Shown: positions 41,648 to 52,130 of the stretch, one piece after another
Position numbering within the stretch: position 1 is the stretch's first letter
How the letters are laid out: each line of letters starts with the position of its first letter
Notes under the pieces: generated by a model
The model's input: the letters and a program-made list of their open reading frames with translations, nothing else
Database searches by the model: none
What the model was told of the DNA's origin: nothing
Position numbers and translations under genes: made by a program
Assembly (NCBI RefSeq): GCF_020253525.1
Contig: NZ_JADCBK010000099.1
Location: forward strand, 1 to 59,306
Source of the DNA: Aquidulcibacter sp.
GTDB lineage: Bacteria; Pseudomonadota; Alphaproteobacteria; Caulobacterales; Aquidulcibacteraceae
Length of the DNA: 59,306 nt
Direction of reading: 5' to 3'

Positions 41648-43189
41648 ATGGACATCCGCGCCGCAGAAATTTCCGCGATCCTGAAGGATCAAATCAAAAA
41701 CTTCGGCGCTGAGGCAGCTGTTGCTGACGTCGGCACCGTGTTGTCCGTTGGTGACGGTATCGCCCGGGTCTATGGCCTCGACAGCGTCCAAGCGGGCGAA
41801 ATGGTTGAGTTCCCAGGCGGCATCAAAGGCATGGCCTTGAACCTTGAGCGCGACAATGTCGGCGTCGTGATCTTCGGCGAAGACCGCGCGATCAAGGAAG
41901 GCGACACCGTAAAGCGCCTTGGCGAAATCGTGTCGGTTCCGGTCGGCAAAGGTCTGCTCGGTCGCGTGCTGAACCCCTTGGGTGAGCCCATCGACGGCAA
42001 AGGCCCATTGGTAGACATCGAAGCCGAGCGCAAGCAGGTGGACGTGAAGGCCCCCGGCATTATCCCCCGTAAGTCGGTGCATGAGCCGATGCAGACCGGG
42101 ATTAAGTCGATCGACGCGCTGATCCCAATCGGCCGCGGCCAACGCGAATTGATCATTGGCGACCGTCAAACCGGTAAAACCGCCATCGCCATCGACGCGA
42201 TCTTGTATCAGCGCGAAGCCCATGACAACAACGCACTAGAAAGCCAAAAGCTTTATTGCGTCTATGTCGTGATCGGCCAAAAGCGTTCGACCGTTGCCCA
42301 ATTGGTGAAAACCCTCGAAGAATCGGGCGCGTTGAAGTATTCGATCATCGTGGCCGCAACCGCTTCTGAGCCTGCACCACTGCAATTCTTGGCACCGTTT
42401 TCGGCTTGCGCCATGGGCGAATATTTCCGCGACAACGGCATGCATGCTTTGATGATCTATGACGATTTGTCCAAGCAAGCTGTGGCTTATCGCCAAATGT
42501 CTTTGTTGCTGCGTCGTCCACCAGGTCGCGAAGCCTATCCAGGGGACGTATTCTATCTGCACTCGCGCTTGCTGGAGCGCGCTGCAAAGCTGAACGAAGA
42601 CAATGGTTCGGGTTCCTTGACGGCACTGCCCATCATCGAAACCCAAGCTAACGACGTGTCGGCCTATATTCCAACCAACGTGATCTCGATCACCGACGGT
42701 CAGATCTTCTTGGAAACCGACTTGTTCTATCAAGGCGTGCGTCCAGCGGTGAACGTCGGTCTGTCGGTGTCGCGCGTGGGCTCGTCGGCTCAAGTCAAGG
42801 CGATGAAGCAAGTGGCCGGTCCGATTAAGGGTGAATTGGCCCAGTACCGCGAAATGGCCGCCTTTGCGAAGTTCGGTTCGGACTTGGATGCCTCGACCCA
42901 GCGCTTGCTGGCCCGCGGTGCCCGCTTGACCGAAATGCTGAAGCAAGACCAGTTCTCGCCCGTGGCCGTCGAAGATCAGGTTGTTCTGATCTATGCAGGT
43001 ACCAAAGGCTATTTGGACAATGTCGCCGTCAGCGACATCAAGCGCTATGAAGCCGAATTGAAGGCAGCGTTGCGCGGCAAGTATAAGGACCTGTCTGACG
43101 CGATCAAAACCAAGCTGGACATCAAGGCCGACAACATCGAAGCGCGCATCAAAGAAGCGCTTGATGATTTCGCCAAGACGTTTGCTTAA
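41648..43189 (+). CDS. atpA: F-type ATP synthase subunit alpha
   Basis: 513 residues, the family length. It is the non-catalytic nucleotide-binding subunit of the F1 hexamer. The P-loop GDRQTGKT is at 171-178, and the alpha signature [17 protein letters not shown] is intact. [20 protein letters not shown] is the typical alphaproteobacterial start, with GGGGGCCTGAGGC before it. Confidence 0.99.
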   Translation: MDIRAAEISAILKDQIKNFGAEAAVADVGTVLSVGDGIARVYGLDSVQAGEMVEFPGGIKGMALNLERDNVGVVIFGEDRAIKEGDTVKRLGEIVSVPVGKGLLGRVLNPLGEPIDGKGPLVDIEAERKQVDVKAPGIIPRKSVHEPMQTGIKSIDALIPIGRGQRELIIGDRQTGKTAIAIDAILYQREAHDNNALESQKLYCVYVVIGQKRSTVAQLVKTLEESGALKYSIIVAATASEPAPLQFLAPFSACAMGEYFRDNGMHALMIYDDLSKQAVAYRQMSLLLRRPPGREAYPGDVFYLHSRLLERAAKLNEDNGSGSLTALPIIETQANDVSAYIPTNVISITDGQIFLETDLFYQGVRPAVNVGLSVSRVGSSAQVKAMKQVAGPIKGELAQYREMAAFAKFGSDLDASTQRLLARGARLTEMLKQDQFSPVAVEDQVVLIYAGTKGYLDNVAVSDIKRYEAELKAALRGKYKDLSDAIKTKLDIKADNIEARIKEALDDFAKTFA

Positions 43190-43213
43190 GAGCGGGGCTG
43201 AAGGAAGCAATCC

Positions 43214-44095
43214 ATGGCCAGCTTAAAGGACTTTCGCACGCGCATCGCTTCGGTGAAGTCGACGCAGAAGATCACCAAAGCCATGCAGATGGTGGCGGCG
43301 GCAAAGCTGAAGCGTGCGCAAGAGGCCGCCGAAGCAGCGCGCCCCTATAGTGAAAAAGTCGCCGGGACCGTGGCCAATCTGGCAAGTTCGGTGCAGGGCT
43401 CTGACGCAGCGCCGAAGCTGTTGCGGGGTTCTGGCAATGATCAGGTCCATCTGGTGGTGGTTGCTACCTCAGAGCGCGGCCTGTGCGGCGGGTTCAACAC
43501 CAATATCGTCAAAAAGGCACGTGACCTGATCGTCGGCCTGCAAGCACAAGGCAAGACCGTCAAAATCTTGACCGTGGGCAAGAAGGGTCGCGACCAATTA
43601 AAGCGCATTTATGCGTCTTTGTCAGTTGGCCATATTGAATTTGCCGGCGTTCGCACCCTGGGTTCGGCCCAGAGCGCACAAGTCAGCCATAAACTGGTTG
43701 AAATGTTCGACGCGGGTGAGTTTGACGTCGCGCATTTGGTGTTTTCGCGCTTTAAATCGGTCATCAGCCAAGTGGCGACTGTCCAGCAATTGATCCCAGT
43801 TGTGGCGCCCGAAGGGGTTGCCACCTCGGACACGGGCGGTGGCGTCTATAGCTATGAACCGGGCGAAGAAGCGATTTTGGAAGCTTTGCTGCCACGCTAT
43901 CTCGACAGCCAGATTTTGGGCGCTTTGCTGGAAAATGCGGCTGGTTTCTATGGGGCCCAAATGGGTGCCATGGATAACGCAACCCGCAACGCAGGCGACC
44001 TGATCAAGAAACTGACCTTGCAAATGAACCGTAAGCGTCAGGCCATGATTACCACCGAATTGACAGAAATTATCGCGGGTGCGCAGGCGGTTTAA
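43214..44095 (+). CDS. atpG: F-type ATP synthase subunit gamma
   Basis: 293-residue central stalk subunit. Both terminal helices are recognisable: MASLKDFRTRIASVKSTQKITKAMQMVAAAKL and, at the end, MGAMDNATRNAGDLIKKLTLQMNRKRQAMIT. It rotates within the alpha3beta3 ring. Lies between atpA and atpD in the usual order. Confidence 0.98.
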   Translation: MASLKDFRTRIASVKSTQKITKAMQMVAAAKLKRAQEAAEAARPYSEKVAGTVANLASSVQGSDAAPKLLRGSGNDQVHLVVVATSERGLCGGFNTNIVKKARDLIVGLQAQGKTVKILTVGKKGRDQLKRIYASLSVGHIEFAGVRTLGSAQSAQVSHKLVEMFDAGEFDVAHLVFSRFKSVISQVATVQQLIPVVAPEGVATSDTGGGVYSYEPGEEAILEALLPRYLDSQILGALLENAAGFYGAQMGAMDNATRNAGDLIKKLTLQMNRKRQAMITTELTEIIAGAQAV

Positions 44096-45586
<1,491 letters not shown>

Positions 45587-45610
45587 GCGCTTCTGACGTC
45601 AAACAAAATA

Positions 45611-45646
45611 AGGCCCCGTAGCGCTGCTACGGGGCCTTTTAGTTTT
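45611..45646 (+). terminator. Strong, probably bidirectional terminator after atpD
   Basis: A perfect 12-bp stem AGGCCCCGTAGC / GCTACGGGGCCT with a GCT loop, followed by TTTAGTTTT. The opposite side (AAACAAAATA) reads as a U tract on the minus strand, so it also serves the convergent gene ending at 45670. Confidence 0.9.
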
Positions 45647-45669
45647 AGGACTTTGGAGGTTGTCCTAAA

Positions 45670-46461
45670 TCAGGAGCCGACGGGCCCAACTTGGCTCATC
45701 ATGGCTTTCCAATTGCCTTCGCGGTCTTGCTTCCAGATGTCCTGGAAGGACAGAGACGTCACCTTGCCGTCCTTGGCAGTCTCGGTCCAAACGCCCTGTG
45801 CGAAGGCATAGCCGCCATCAACCTTCACGGTGACATCGCTGATTTTGACAGAGGCTGGGCGCTTTTTCGGGTCAGCCGTATTGGCCAAGATATCGGCCTT
45901 CGTCTCCGGCTTGGCTTTGCCATAGCTCATATAGCTGTCATCCAGGAGCGCCCCCAAGCCAGCGGCATCGCCTGCGGCGGCTTTATCGGCCCACACTTGC
46001 TCAAACTTTTTGATTTCTGCGGTGATGGTTGCAGTTTCATCAATTGCGGGCATGTAGCAGAACGTCTGCTGGGCTGTGACCGTGGAATTGGCGTCATATT
46101 GGGCGACAAACGCTTTCCAAGCGGGGTCATTCGGGTCGCCGCGTCCACCACCGGGGGGATTCACATGGGCGGTGGAAGCCCGCTTATCCGAGAAGGACCA
46201 CGTGCCTGTCGCGGCATCGCGCACCATGGCGCGACCAACCAATTGCACATTCCCCTTGATTCCCTTGTCGCGATAGAATTTCTGGTTCGCCACGGCTGCC
46301 GCATTGAAGCCTTCAATGGTGCCAGTCGGCTTGATCTCATTAAAGCGCACCGTAACAACCTGGCCCTTTGCGCATAAGGCATCTGCTGTCGGCGCGGTTT
46401 GCGCCATAGCGGCACCTGAAGCCGCTAACGCACCCAGTCCAATCATGATTTCTTTGAGCAT
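45670..46461 (-). CDS. Exported protein with C-terminal SnoaL/DUF4440-like domain
   Basis: About 263 residues. The N-terminus MLKEIMIGLGALAASGAAMAQ is a signal peptide. The first 120 mature residues are unassigned, with a Gly/Pro-rich NPPGGGRGDPNDP stretch. The last 120 (ITAEIKKFEQVWADKAAAGDAAGLGALLDDSYMSY and later SFQDIWKQDREGNWKAMMSQ) look like the NTF2-fold DUF4440/SnoaL family. ATG 46461 has AGGAGAGGGAA upstream. It lies in reverse between atpD and atpC. Function unknown. Confidence 0.72.
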   Translation of the reverse strand: MLKEIMIGLGALAASGAAMAQTAPTADALCAKGQVVTVRFNEIKPTGTIEGFNAAAVANQKFYRDKGIKGNVQLVGRAMVRDAATGTWSFSDKRASTAHVNPPGGGRGDPNDPAWKAFVAQYDANSTVTAQQTFCYMPAIDETATITAEIKKFEQVWADKAAAGDAAGLGALLDDSYMSYGKAKPETKADILANTADPKKRPASVKISDVTVKVDGGYAFAQGVWTETAKDGKVTSLSFQDIWKQDREGNWKAMMSQVGPVGS

Positions 46462-46677
46462 CTCTTGTTCCCTCTCCTGCATCAGGTGCGCTCGGTGTCG
46501 ACCATGCGTGCGACGCGCCCCAATAACGCTTGGGTAACAGAAAAATGTGATCGACTGCACGGAACATTTTTGATCACGCGGAGGTGATACACCGACTGTT
46601 GCAGTGCTTTGCATGCTGGGCGCTCAAATGCTAAACGCTGCGCAACAAATTCCTTCCCGCAATCAGCGAGCATATCC

Positions 46678-47079
46678 ATGGCCACCACCGGCAAACTTCA
46701 CTTCTCTTTGGTCTCCCCTGAGCGCGCCCTGTATTCGGGTGAAGTCGATCAAGTTGTGGTGCCCGGCGTGGATGGACAGTTTGGCGTGTTGAGCCAGCAT
46801 GCCCCGTTCATGACGGTGATCCAGCAAGGTGCCATTCGCATTCTTGATGGGGCGAGTGAGCGTAAGATTTTCGTCGGCGGTGGCTTTGCCGACGTCACGC
46901 CGCAAGGCCTGACCATTTTGGCAGAAGATGCCGTGGACTTGGCGCAATTGGATGCAGCTGGCCTTGAAAAGGACCTGCAGAATGCGCGCGAAGACGTGCG
47001 CGACGCCAAGGATGCCGACGTAAAGGCAGCAGCAGAGCGTAAGCTCGCCCGCCTCGAAGCCATCCGCGCCGCGGCTTAA
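46678..47079 (+). CDS. atpC: F-type ATP synthase subunit epsilon
   Basis: 133 residues with the epsilon N-terminal barrel (KLHFSLVSPERALYSGEVDQVVVPGVDGQFGVLSQHAPF) and a C-terminal helix pair. It couples and regulates F1 rotation. It is separated from atpD by about 1.1 kb containing a terminator and an inverted gene, so it needs its own promoter, which should lie between 46462 and 46677. The ribosome-binding site is weak (GCGAG). Confidence 0.96.
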   Translation: MATTGKLHFSLVSPERALYSGEVDQVVVPGVDGQFGVLSQHAPFMTVIQQGAIRILDGASERKIFVGGGFADVTPQGLTILAEDAVDLAQLDAAGLEKDLQNAREDVRDAKDADVKAAAERKLARLEAIRAAA

Positions 47080-47090
47080 GTAGATCGTCG

Positions 47091-47164
47091 GCGGCATTCC
47101 ACAAGGAATGCACCGTTTGCGTTCGCGGTAAGATGGTGCATTCCATAGATGGAATGCACCCTAC
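47091..47164 (+). repeat. GCATTCC double-hairpin repeat (upstream flank of GNAT gene)
   Basis: GGCATTCC-ACAA-GGAATGCACC, then the linker GTTTGCGTTCGCGGTAAGAT, then GGTGCATTCC-ATAGAT-GGAATGCACCCTAC. The same two-hairpin unit as at 39840-39917. Confidence 0.85.
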
Positions 47165-47217
47165 AGGGCAAAGCGCATTCTACATTTTACGAAAAGCGGG
47201 TGCGAAGTGGCCAAGAA

Positions 47218-47664
47218 ATGGTTGAAGTTCGAATTTTGACGTCCCGAGATATTGCGCTCTTCGATAAGGTCGCAGACGAGGTATTCGACAACCCTATCAA
47301 CCCAGAACTTGCCTCGGCATTCTTAGCCGATCCGCGGCATCATATTGCCGTGGCGATCGACGACGGAGTTGTGGTCGGCTTTGCATCGGGCGTCGACTAT
47401 ATTCATCCCGATAAGCCCGCAGAGCTTTGGATCAATGAGGTCGGGGTTGCGCCAACCCACCTAGGGCGTGGAATTGGCAAGCGGATAATTGCCTGTCTTC
47501 TTGAGCATGGCGTATCGATTGGCTGTCGAACCGCGTGGGTTGTCACAGAGGCCGGAAATGCCCCAGCTAGAGCACTTTATGCTTCGGCGGGCGGCAAACT
47601 TGACGTTGAATTAGAGGATCCCGACGGCCAGCTTTTGCTTTACCTATTTTCGCAAGATGCTTGA
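47218..47664 (+). CDS. GNAT-family N-acetyltransferase
   Basis: 148 residues. N-terminal strand VEVRILTSRDIALFDKVADEVF, core strand HHIAVAIDDGVVVGFASGVDYIHP, motif A VGVAPTHLGRGIGKRIIACLL and motif B EAGNAPARALYASAGGK. The layout is similar to small acetyltransferases of the AAC(3)-I neighbourhood, but the resemblance is too weak to call resistance. The frame extends upstream into the repeat, so ATG 47218 is taken. The gene sits alone between a double and a triple hairpin repeat. Confidence 0.82.
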   Translation: MVEVRILTSRDIALFDKVADEVFDNPINPELASAFLADPRHHIAVAIDDGVVVGFASGVDYIHPDKPAELWINEVGVAPTHLGRGIGKRIIACLLEHGVSIGCRTAWVVTEAGNAPARALYASAGGKLDVELEDPDGQLLLYLFSQDA

Positions 47665-47681
47665 GCAATGCGCTTTAAGCC

Positions 47682-47803
47682 GTAGGGTGCATTCCGCAAG
47701 GAATGCACCGTTTGCGTTGGCGGTAAGATGGTGCATTCCGACAGGAATGCACCGTTTGCGGTCGCGGTAAGATGGTGCATTCCATTGCTGGAATGCACCC
47801 TAC
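47682..47803 (+). repeat. GGTGCATTCC triple-hairpin repeat
   Basis: Three hairpins in tandem: GGTGCATTCC-GCAA-GGAATGCACC, GGTGCATTCC-GACA-GGAATGCACC and GGTGCATTCC-ATTGCT-GGAATGCACC, joined by two nearly identical 20-base linkers (GTTTGCGTTGGCGGTAAGAT and GTTTGCGGTCGCGGTAAGAT). The unit is bounded by GTAGG at the left and CCTAC at the right, so the ends are inverted repeats. Confidence 0.9.
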
Positions 47804-47810
47804 CTAGCTA

Positions 47811-48635
47811 TTACTGGCCGCCTTCGCCACCGCGGCTCTTGAAGAAGCGGAAGAAGTCGCTGTCTGGCGTGGTCACAATTGTGGTGCCAGCTGGCAAAGC
47901 CTTCTCATAAGCCTGCATGGAGCGATAGAAGGCCGCAAAGCCTGGGTCTTGATTATAGCTGTCGGCAATAATCTTTGCCCGTTCCCGGTCTGCACCACCG
48001 CGAATCTCTTGAGCTTGACGATCACCGGCAGCCCGCACACTGGCGGCGGCCTGCTGACGTTCTGACCGCATGCGTTCAAACACACGCTCTTGGTTCGCGG
48101 GCGGCAAGTCTGCTGCGCGAATCTTCACGTCCACGACCTGAATACCCAAAGCAGCGGCTTCCCGGTTCATCTCAGCCCGAATGGAGTTCATCAAGGCCGA
48201 ACGGCGGCCCGAAATAATGTCGGTCGATTGGGCCGAACCCAAAACGCGCCGCAGAGACGCTTCCAGCAAGCTGGTCAAGCGATCCCGGGCACGGCCTTCG
48301 GTGCGCACAGCCTGATAGAAGCGCAGCGGATCAACGATGCGCCAGCGCGCAAAACTATCCACTTCCAGACGCTCTTGGTCGGCAGTCACAACTTCGCTTT
48401 TGCCCGAGGGTGCCAGATCGAGGATACGACGATCATAAATCTCCCGCTGTTGAACAAAGGGGATCATGACCTTCAAGCCTGGGCTTGTTCCATCGACATT
48501 GAAGAAATTCTTGGGCTGACCAAATTGCAAGGTAATGGCTTGTTGCGTCTCGCTAACGGTGAACAAGGACGCATTGGCCAAGACAAAGGCGCCAAAGGCT
48601 AAACCACCCAGAATTGGAAGGGTACGCGCGTTCAT
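47811..48635 (-). CDS. hflC: Protease modulator HflC
   Basis: 274-residue SPFH/band 7 protein anchored by one N-terminal helix (LPILGGLAFGAFVLANASLFTV) with a large periplasmic part. VVDVKIRAADLPPANQERVFERMRSER matches HflC. With HflK it surrounds and restrains the membrane protease FtsH. Its start overlaps the hflK stop by four bases. Confidence 0.96.
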   Translation of the reverse strand: MNARTLPILGGLAFGAFVLANASLFTVSETQQAITLQFGQPKNFFNVDGTSPGLKVMIPFVQQREIYDRRILDLAPSGKSEVVTADQERLEVDSFARWRIVDPLRFYQAVRTEGRARDRLTSLLEASLRRVLGSAQSTDIISGRRSALMNSIRAEMNREAAALGIQVVDVKIRAADLPPANQERVFERMRSERQQAAASVRAAGDRQAQEIRGGADRERAKIIADSYNQDPGFAAFYRSMQAYEKALPAGTTIVTTPDSDFFRFFKSRGGEGGQ

Positions 48636-49828
48636 CGGACAACTCCCTGTGGATTTGCATTTTGCGCAGCTGGCGCAGCAGGAGCAGCAGCCGTGCCGGC
48701 CGCACCCCGCAAGAGTTCAGGTGGCAGGACCACCATGGGGCTGGCCCCGGCGCGGCCGGAGTCGAGCAAGACTTTGTTGGCCCGCTCATAAACCCGCTCC
48801 ATGGTTTCAAGATAGAGCCGCTGACGCGTCACATCTGGGGCGAGCTTATATTCCTGATACAATTGGTTGAAGCGTGCCGCCTCACCTTGCGCTTGGGGAA
48901 CCACCGCATTTCGGTAGGCGCGGGCTTGGTTGATCTTGGTTTCCGCTTCTTGGCTGGCTGCAGCCACTTCCCGGAACGCGTCATTCACGGCCGCCGGGGG
49001 TTCAGCCTTGGTCAAATTGACCTGCGTGATGCGGATGCCCGCCTTATATTCGTTCAAGGTACGCTGAATCAGGTCGCGCGTCTGGGCTTCCACTTGCGCA
49101 CGGCCGGTTGAGAGCACTTGCTCGCGCTGCGACTTACCAGCAACTTCGCGCATGGCAGATTCGGCAACTGCGCGGACGGTCTCCTCCGCACTGCCCCGGC
49201 CTTCAGGCCCATGGGCGACTTGGAACAAATAATCGCGCGAGTTTTCAACGCGCCACCAAACTTGGAAGCCAACATCGACGATGTTTTCGTCCGCCGTCAG
49301 CATCAAGCCGTCATTGGCCCCGGCTTCTGAGCCACCGCCAACGGTCAAAGAGCGCGCATTTTGTACATCGACGATCTGACGCGTCTCAATCGGTGCTGGC
49401 AAATGGAACTGCAGGCCCTGCTCGACGGTGTAAACATATTTGCCAAAGCGCTGGATCACGGCCTCTTCACCCGCATCCACCACATAGACGCCGGTTGCAG
49501 CCCAGCCCAATACGGCAACAAGGGCAATGGCACCAATGGTGCGCTTATCAAACTGGATGGGCTCACCGCCGCCACCGCCGCCGCCTTTTAGGCCGCCGCC
49601 GCCACCGCCGCCGCCCAGAACGCTTTTCAAGCGATCTTCGACGCGCTTGGCCAATTCATCCAGATTGCCACTTTCGCCGGATGAGCCCGGACGACGTGGG
49701 GGCTGGTTAGGACCGCTGCCCCAAGGATTTTTTGGGCCAGAGCCACCGCCCTGCTGATTACCATTCGATCCACCACTGGGACCCCACGGGCCACCACCGC
49801 CGCCAGACGAGTTATCATTCCAAGGCAT
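48632..49828 (-). CDS. hflK: Protease modulator HflK
   Basis: 398 residues: a Gly/Pro/Asn-rich cytoplasmic N-terminus (about 90 residues, with Gly runs), one membrane helix (TIGAIALVAVLGWAATGVYVV) and the SPFH domain with EEAVIQRFGKYVYTVEQGL and RDLIQRTLNEYKAGIRITQVNL. I use ATG 49828 (MPWNDNSSGG, the typical HflK opening), preceded by GGAAAC. First gene of hflKC and divergent from mrp. Confidence 0.96.
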   Translation of the reverse strand: MPWNDNSSGGGGGPWGPSGGSNGNQQGGGSGPKNPWGSGPNQPPRRPGSSGESGNLDELAKRVEDRLKSVLGGGGGGGGLKGGGGGGGEPIQFDKRTIGAIALVAVLGWAATGVYVVDAGEEAVIQRFGKYVYTVEQGLQFHLPAPIETRQIVDVQNARSLTVGGGSEAGANDGLMLTADENIVDVGFQVWWRVENSRDYLFQVAHGPEGRGSAEETVRAVAESAMREVAGKSQREQVLSTGRAQVEAQTRDLIQRTLNEYKAGIRITQVNLTKAEPPAAVNDAFREVAAASQEAETKINQARAYRNAVVPQAQGEAARFNQLYQEYKLAPDVTRQRLYLETMERVYERANKVLLDSGRAGASPMVVLPPELLRGAAGTAAAPAAPAAQNANPQGVVR

Positions 49829-49941
49829 ATAGACGTGTTTCCATTCCAAAGCCGCTAAACCTAGGCAAAGGCACATGCCAAAGACTTGCAAGCGGGCGTT
49901 ACAGTCCCTTATGTGCGTGCTCAGCTAAAGGGATCAAGAAG

Positions 49942-51141
49942 GTGTTTGGAATCAAACGATCACTCAAACGCGAGGATGTGTTAAAAATTCTCGACACCAT
50001 CCGCGCTTCAGACGGCTTAAGCATTGTTTATAAAGGGCTTATTGAGGATGTCCGCGTCTCGGATGGGGGGGACGTGCTCGCAACAATTTCAGTGCCAAAA
50101 GGTGAAGAAAGTGCAGCTAGTCAGTGGCAACAGGCTGCAAGTGCGGCCATCCAGGGTCTGCCCGGCGCTGGAAAGGTCACTGTGGTGTTAACCGCCCATG
50201 TCGGGCCTGCGCAAAACCCACCCGAAACAGAGGCCCCAGCTGCAGGCCAACAACGCGTTCGCAAGGGCGCACGCCTAACCGACGCGGCGCTTGCCCAAGG
50301 CAGTGCGCAAGCCCCACCGGTCAAAGCGGGCATTGTGGGCATCACCTCCATTCTGGCTGTCGCATCCGCAAAAGGCGGGGTCGGAAAGTCTACCGTGGCG
50401 GTTAATTTGGCCGCAGCCCTGTCAGCGCTTGGCTTGCGGGTCGGCCTCCTCGATGTCGATATTTACGGCCCCTCCATTCCAACCATGTTGGGAACAGTCG
50501 ACGCCGAACCCGAGGTGGGGGAGGACAAGAGGCTGTTGCCCGTCTTGGCCTATGGCCTCAAAACCATGTCGATTGGCTATTTGGTAGATGGGGATTCGCC
50601 CATGATCTGGCGTGGCCCCATCGTTACCAGTGCGATCCGGCAATTGCTGGAAGATGTGACCTGGGGCACAGCCGATGAGCCGTTAGACGTTTTGGTGATG
50701 GATACCCCGCCGGGCACGGGCGATGCGCAATTGGCGCTGGCCCAACGCGTGCCCTTGAATGGGGCTGTCATCGTTTCCACGCCACAAGAAGTGGCTTTAG
50801 CCGATGTGCGGCGCGGTGCCGGCATGTTTGCCAAAACCCATGTGCCTGTTTTGGGCGTGATTGAGAATATGGCGTGGCTGACCCAGCAAGATGGCAGCCG
50901 CCTTTATGTCTTTGGCGAAGGCGGTGCCAAGCGGACGGCAGAAACCCTAAGCCTACCGTTCCTAGGCGAAATCCCCTTAGAAGTAGGTATCCGCCAAAGT
51001 GGCGACGGCGGTGTGCCTTATGTCGTAGCGGCCCCCGGCAGTGAAACGGCCAATGCCTTTTTGTCTATGGCCGCCCACATTTATGACGGCTTGCTGCACC
51101 AAGAGATCAAGCCACCCCCTGTCATCCGCTTTGAGGCCTAA
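49942..51141 (+). CDS. mrp: Mrp/ApbC/NBP35-family Fe-S carrier ATPase
   Basis: 399 residues: an N-terminal MIP18-like domain (LKREDVLKILDTIRASDGLSIV), an Ala/Gln linker, and the P-loop ATPase domain with the deviant Walker A SAKGGVGKST (about 141-150) and VMDTPPGTGDAQL. Mrp proteins carry Fe-S clusters to target enzymes. The CxxC that binds the bridging cluster in many members (after the ENM segment) is absent; here the sequence is MAWLTQQDGSRLYVFGEGGA. Start GTG 49942 follows AAAGGGATCAAGAAG. It overlaps the convergent lysR by four bases. Confidence 0.95.
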   Translation: MFGIKRSLKREDVLKILDTIRASDGLSIVYKGLIEDVRVSDGGDVLATISVPKGEESAASQWQQAASAAIQGLPGAGKVTVVLTAHVGPAQNPPETEAPAAGQQRVRKGARLTDAALAQGSAQAPPVKAGIVGITSILAVASAKGGVGKSTVAVNLAAALSALGLRVGLLDVDIYGPSIPTMLGTVDAEPEVGEDKRLLPVLAYGLKTMSIGYLVDGDSPMIWRGPIVTSAIRQLLEDVTWGTADEPLDVLVMDTPPGTGDAQLALAQRVPLNGAVIVSTPQEVALADVRRGAGMFAKTHVPVLGVIENMAWLTQQDGSRLYVFGEGGAKRTAETLSLPFLGEIPLEVGIRQSGDGGVPYVVAAPGSETANAFLSMAAHIYDGLLHQEIKPPPVIRFEA

Positions 51142-52028
51142 GACGCTGCAATCTCGTGCTTGAAGCAGGCGACAATCCAGTCGCGGACCAATTGCAAGCG
51201 GGCATTGGCCTTGGTGTCGCGGTGGAAGACCAGCCAGGGTTGCCGCTCTGGCATCGGGCGGTGGGCCACTTCAATCAGCCCCGCCTTGCGCGCGGCATGG
51301 ACGGGCAAGGGCGCAATGCCCACACTCTCGACTGCCGCATTGAGGAGGGCGCGCACACTGGAGGAGGAAAAGCGAATGCTTGCCTCCAAGCCCTGCCCCT
51401 TCAGCCAGACATTTTCCGCAATCTCGCCATAGTGGCGGTCCAACCAGATCAGATGCTCATCAGACAAGACCAAGCGGTCTGGGTCGCGGCCCTGAAGATA
51501 GCTTTGCGAGGCAAACAGGCCCAGCCGGATCATGGGTAAGCGGCGCGCCATCAGCGTCTCTGCCACCGGGCGCACCATGCGGATCGCCATATCCGTGCGC
51601 CCTGCATTCAGATTAGCGATGTCGTTTGAGACTTCGAGGTCAATCGAGATGGAGGGGTCCAACGCCCGCAACCCTGCCAAGCGCGGGGCCAGAACATCGG
51701 CAATAACAGACTCGGTCGCCGAAATACGCACGGCGGGCAGATTGGGCCCTTCCTGCAGCGCGCGGGCACGCCGCGCAATCTGGCTCAATTGGCGGGCACC
51801 GGGCTCTGCCACCTGCAAAATCGCCTGCCCCGCCTCTGTGAGGCGCGCGCCGCGTGGTCCACGGTGCATGAGACGTAGGCCAAGCTGCACCTCCAACTGA
51901 TCGATACGCCGACTAAGCGTCGGGATCGATAGTGCCAAGTCTTCGGCGGCCTCCGACAGCGAACCACGGCGCGCAACGGCCACAAAACACCGGATCGCCT
52001 CCCAGTCTATCGCCTGCTCACTTATCAT
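51138..52028 (-). CDS. LysR-family transcriptional regulator
   Basis: About 296 residues. Winged HTH at about 6-65: IDWEAIRCFVAVARRGSLSEAAEDLALSIPTLSRRIDQLE with a GARLTEAG wing end, then the effector domain. ATG 52028 (MISEQAIDWE) is taken; the frame is open to 52049. A TTGAAAA-N5-TTTTCAA palindrome spans the sequence just upstream of the start and a GACCGATCGGTC palindrome lies in the divergent intergenic region, both possible binding sites. Likely regulates the divergent pair at 52131-53745. Confidence 0.9.
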   Translation of the reverse strand: MISEQAIDWEAIRCFVAVARRGSLSEAAEDLALSIPTLSRRIDQLEVQLGLRLMHRGPRGARLTEAGQAILQVAEPGARQLSQIARRARALQEGPNLPAVRISATESVIADVLAPRLAGLRALDPSISIDLEVSNDIANLNAGRTDMAIRMVRPVAETLMARRLPMIRLGLFASQSYLQGRDPDRLVLSDEHLIWLDRHYGEIAENVWLKGQGLEASIRFSSSSVRALLNAAVESVGIAPLPVHAARKAGLIEVAHRPMPERQPWLVFHRDTKANARLQLVRDWIVACFKHEIAAS

Positions 52029-52030
52029 TT

Positions 52031-52049
52031 TTGAAAATCCATTTTTCAA
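52031..52049 (-). promoter_or_regulatory. Palindrome at the 5' end of the LysR gene
   Basis: TTGAAAATCCATTTTTCAA: two perfect 7-bp arms with a five-base centre, immediately upstream of the chosen start codon. A regulator bound here would block translation-initiation-region transcription, which fits autorepression. Confidence 0.4.
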
Positions 52050-52064
52050 GTTTAGGCCTAGCTA

Positions 52065-52076
52065 GACCGATCGGTC
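52065..52076. promoter_or_regulatory. Perfect 12-bp palindrome in the divergent lysR-YdhR-like promoter region
   Basis: GACCGATCGGTC lies 55-66 bases upstream of the exported-protein gene and about 37 bases from the lysR start. Position and symmetry fit a shared operator. Which protein binds is unknown. Confidence 0.4.
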
Positions 52077-52130
52077 AAGGTCTATCTGAGGCCAACGGGC
52101 GCTAGCCGCCGCGTTGAAAGGAAGCTCAAG

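Noticed and set aside
47218-47664. Aminoglycoside acetyltransferase call for the GNAT gene
   Set aside because: Resemblance to AAC(3)-I is general to the fold; no specific drug-binding residues could be verified.
47682-47803. CRISPR array
   Set aside because: The repeated units are palindromic and only three in number, and the 'spacers' are nearly identical linkers, the reverse of a CRISPR layout.
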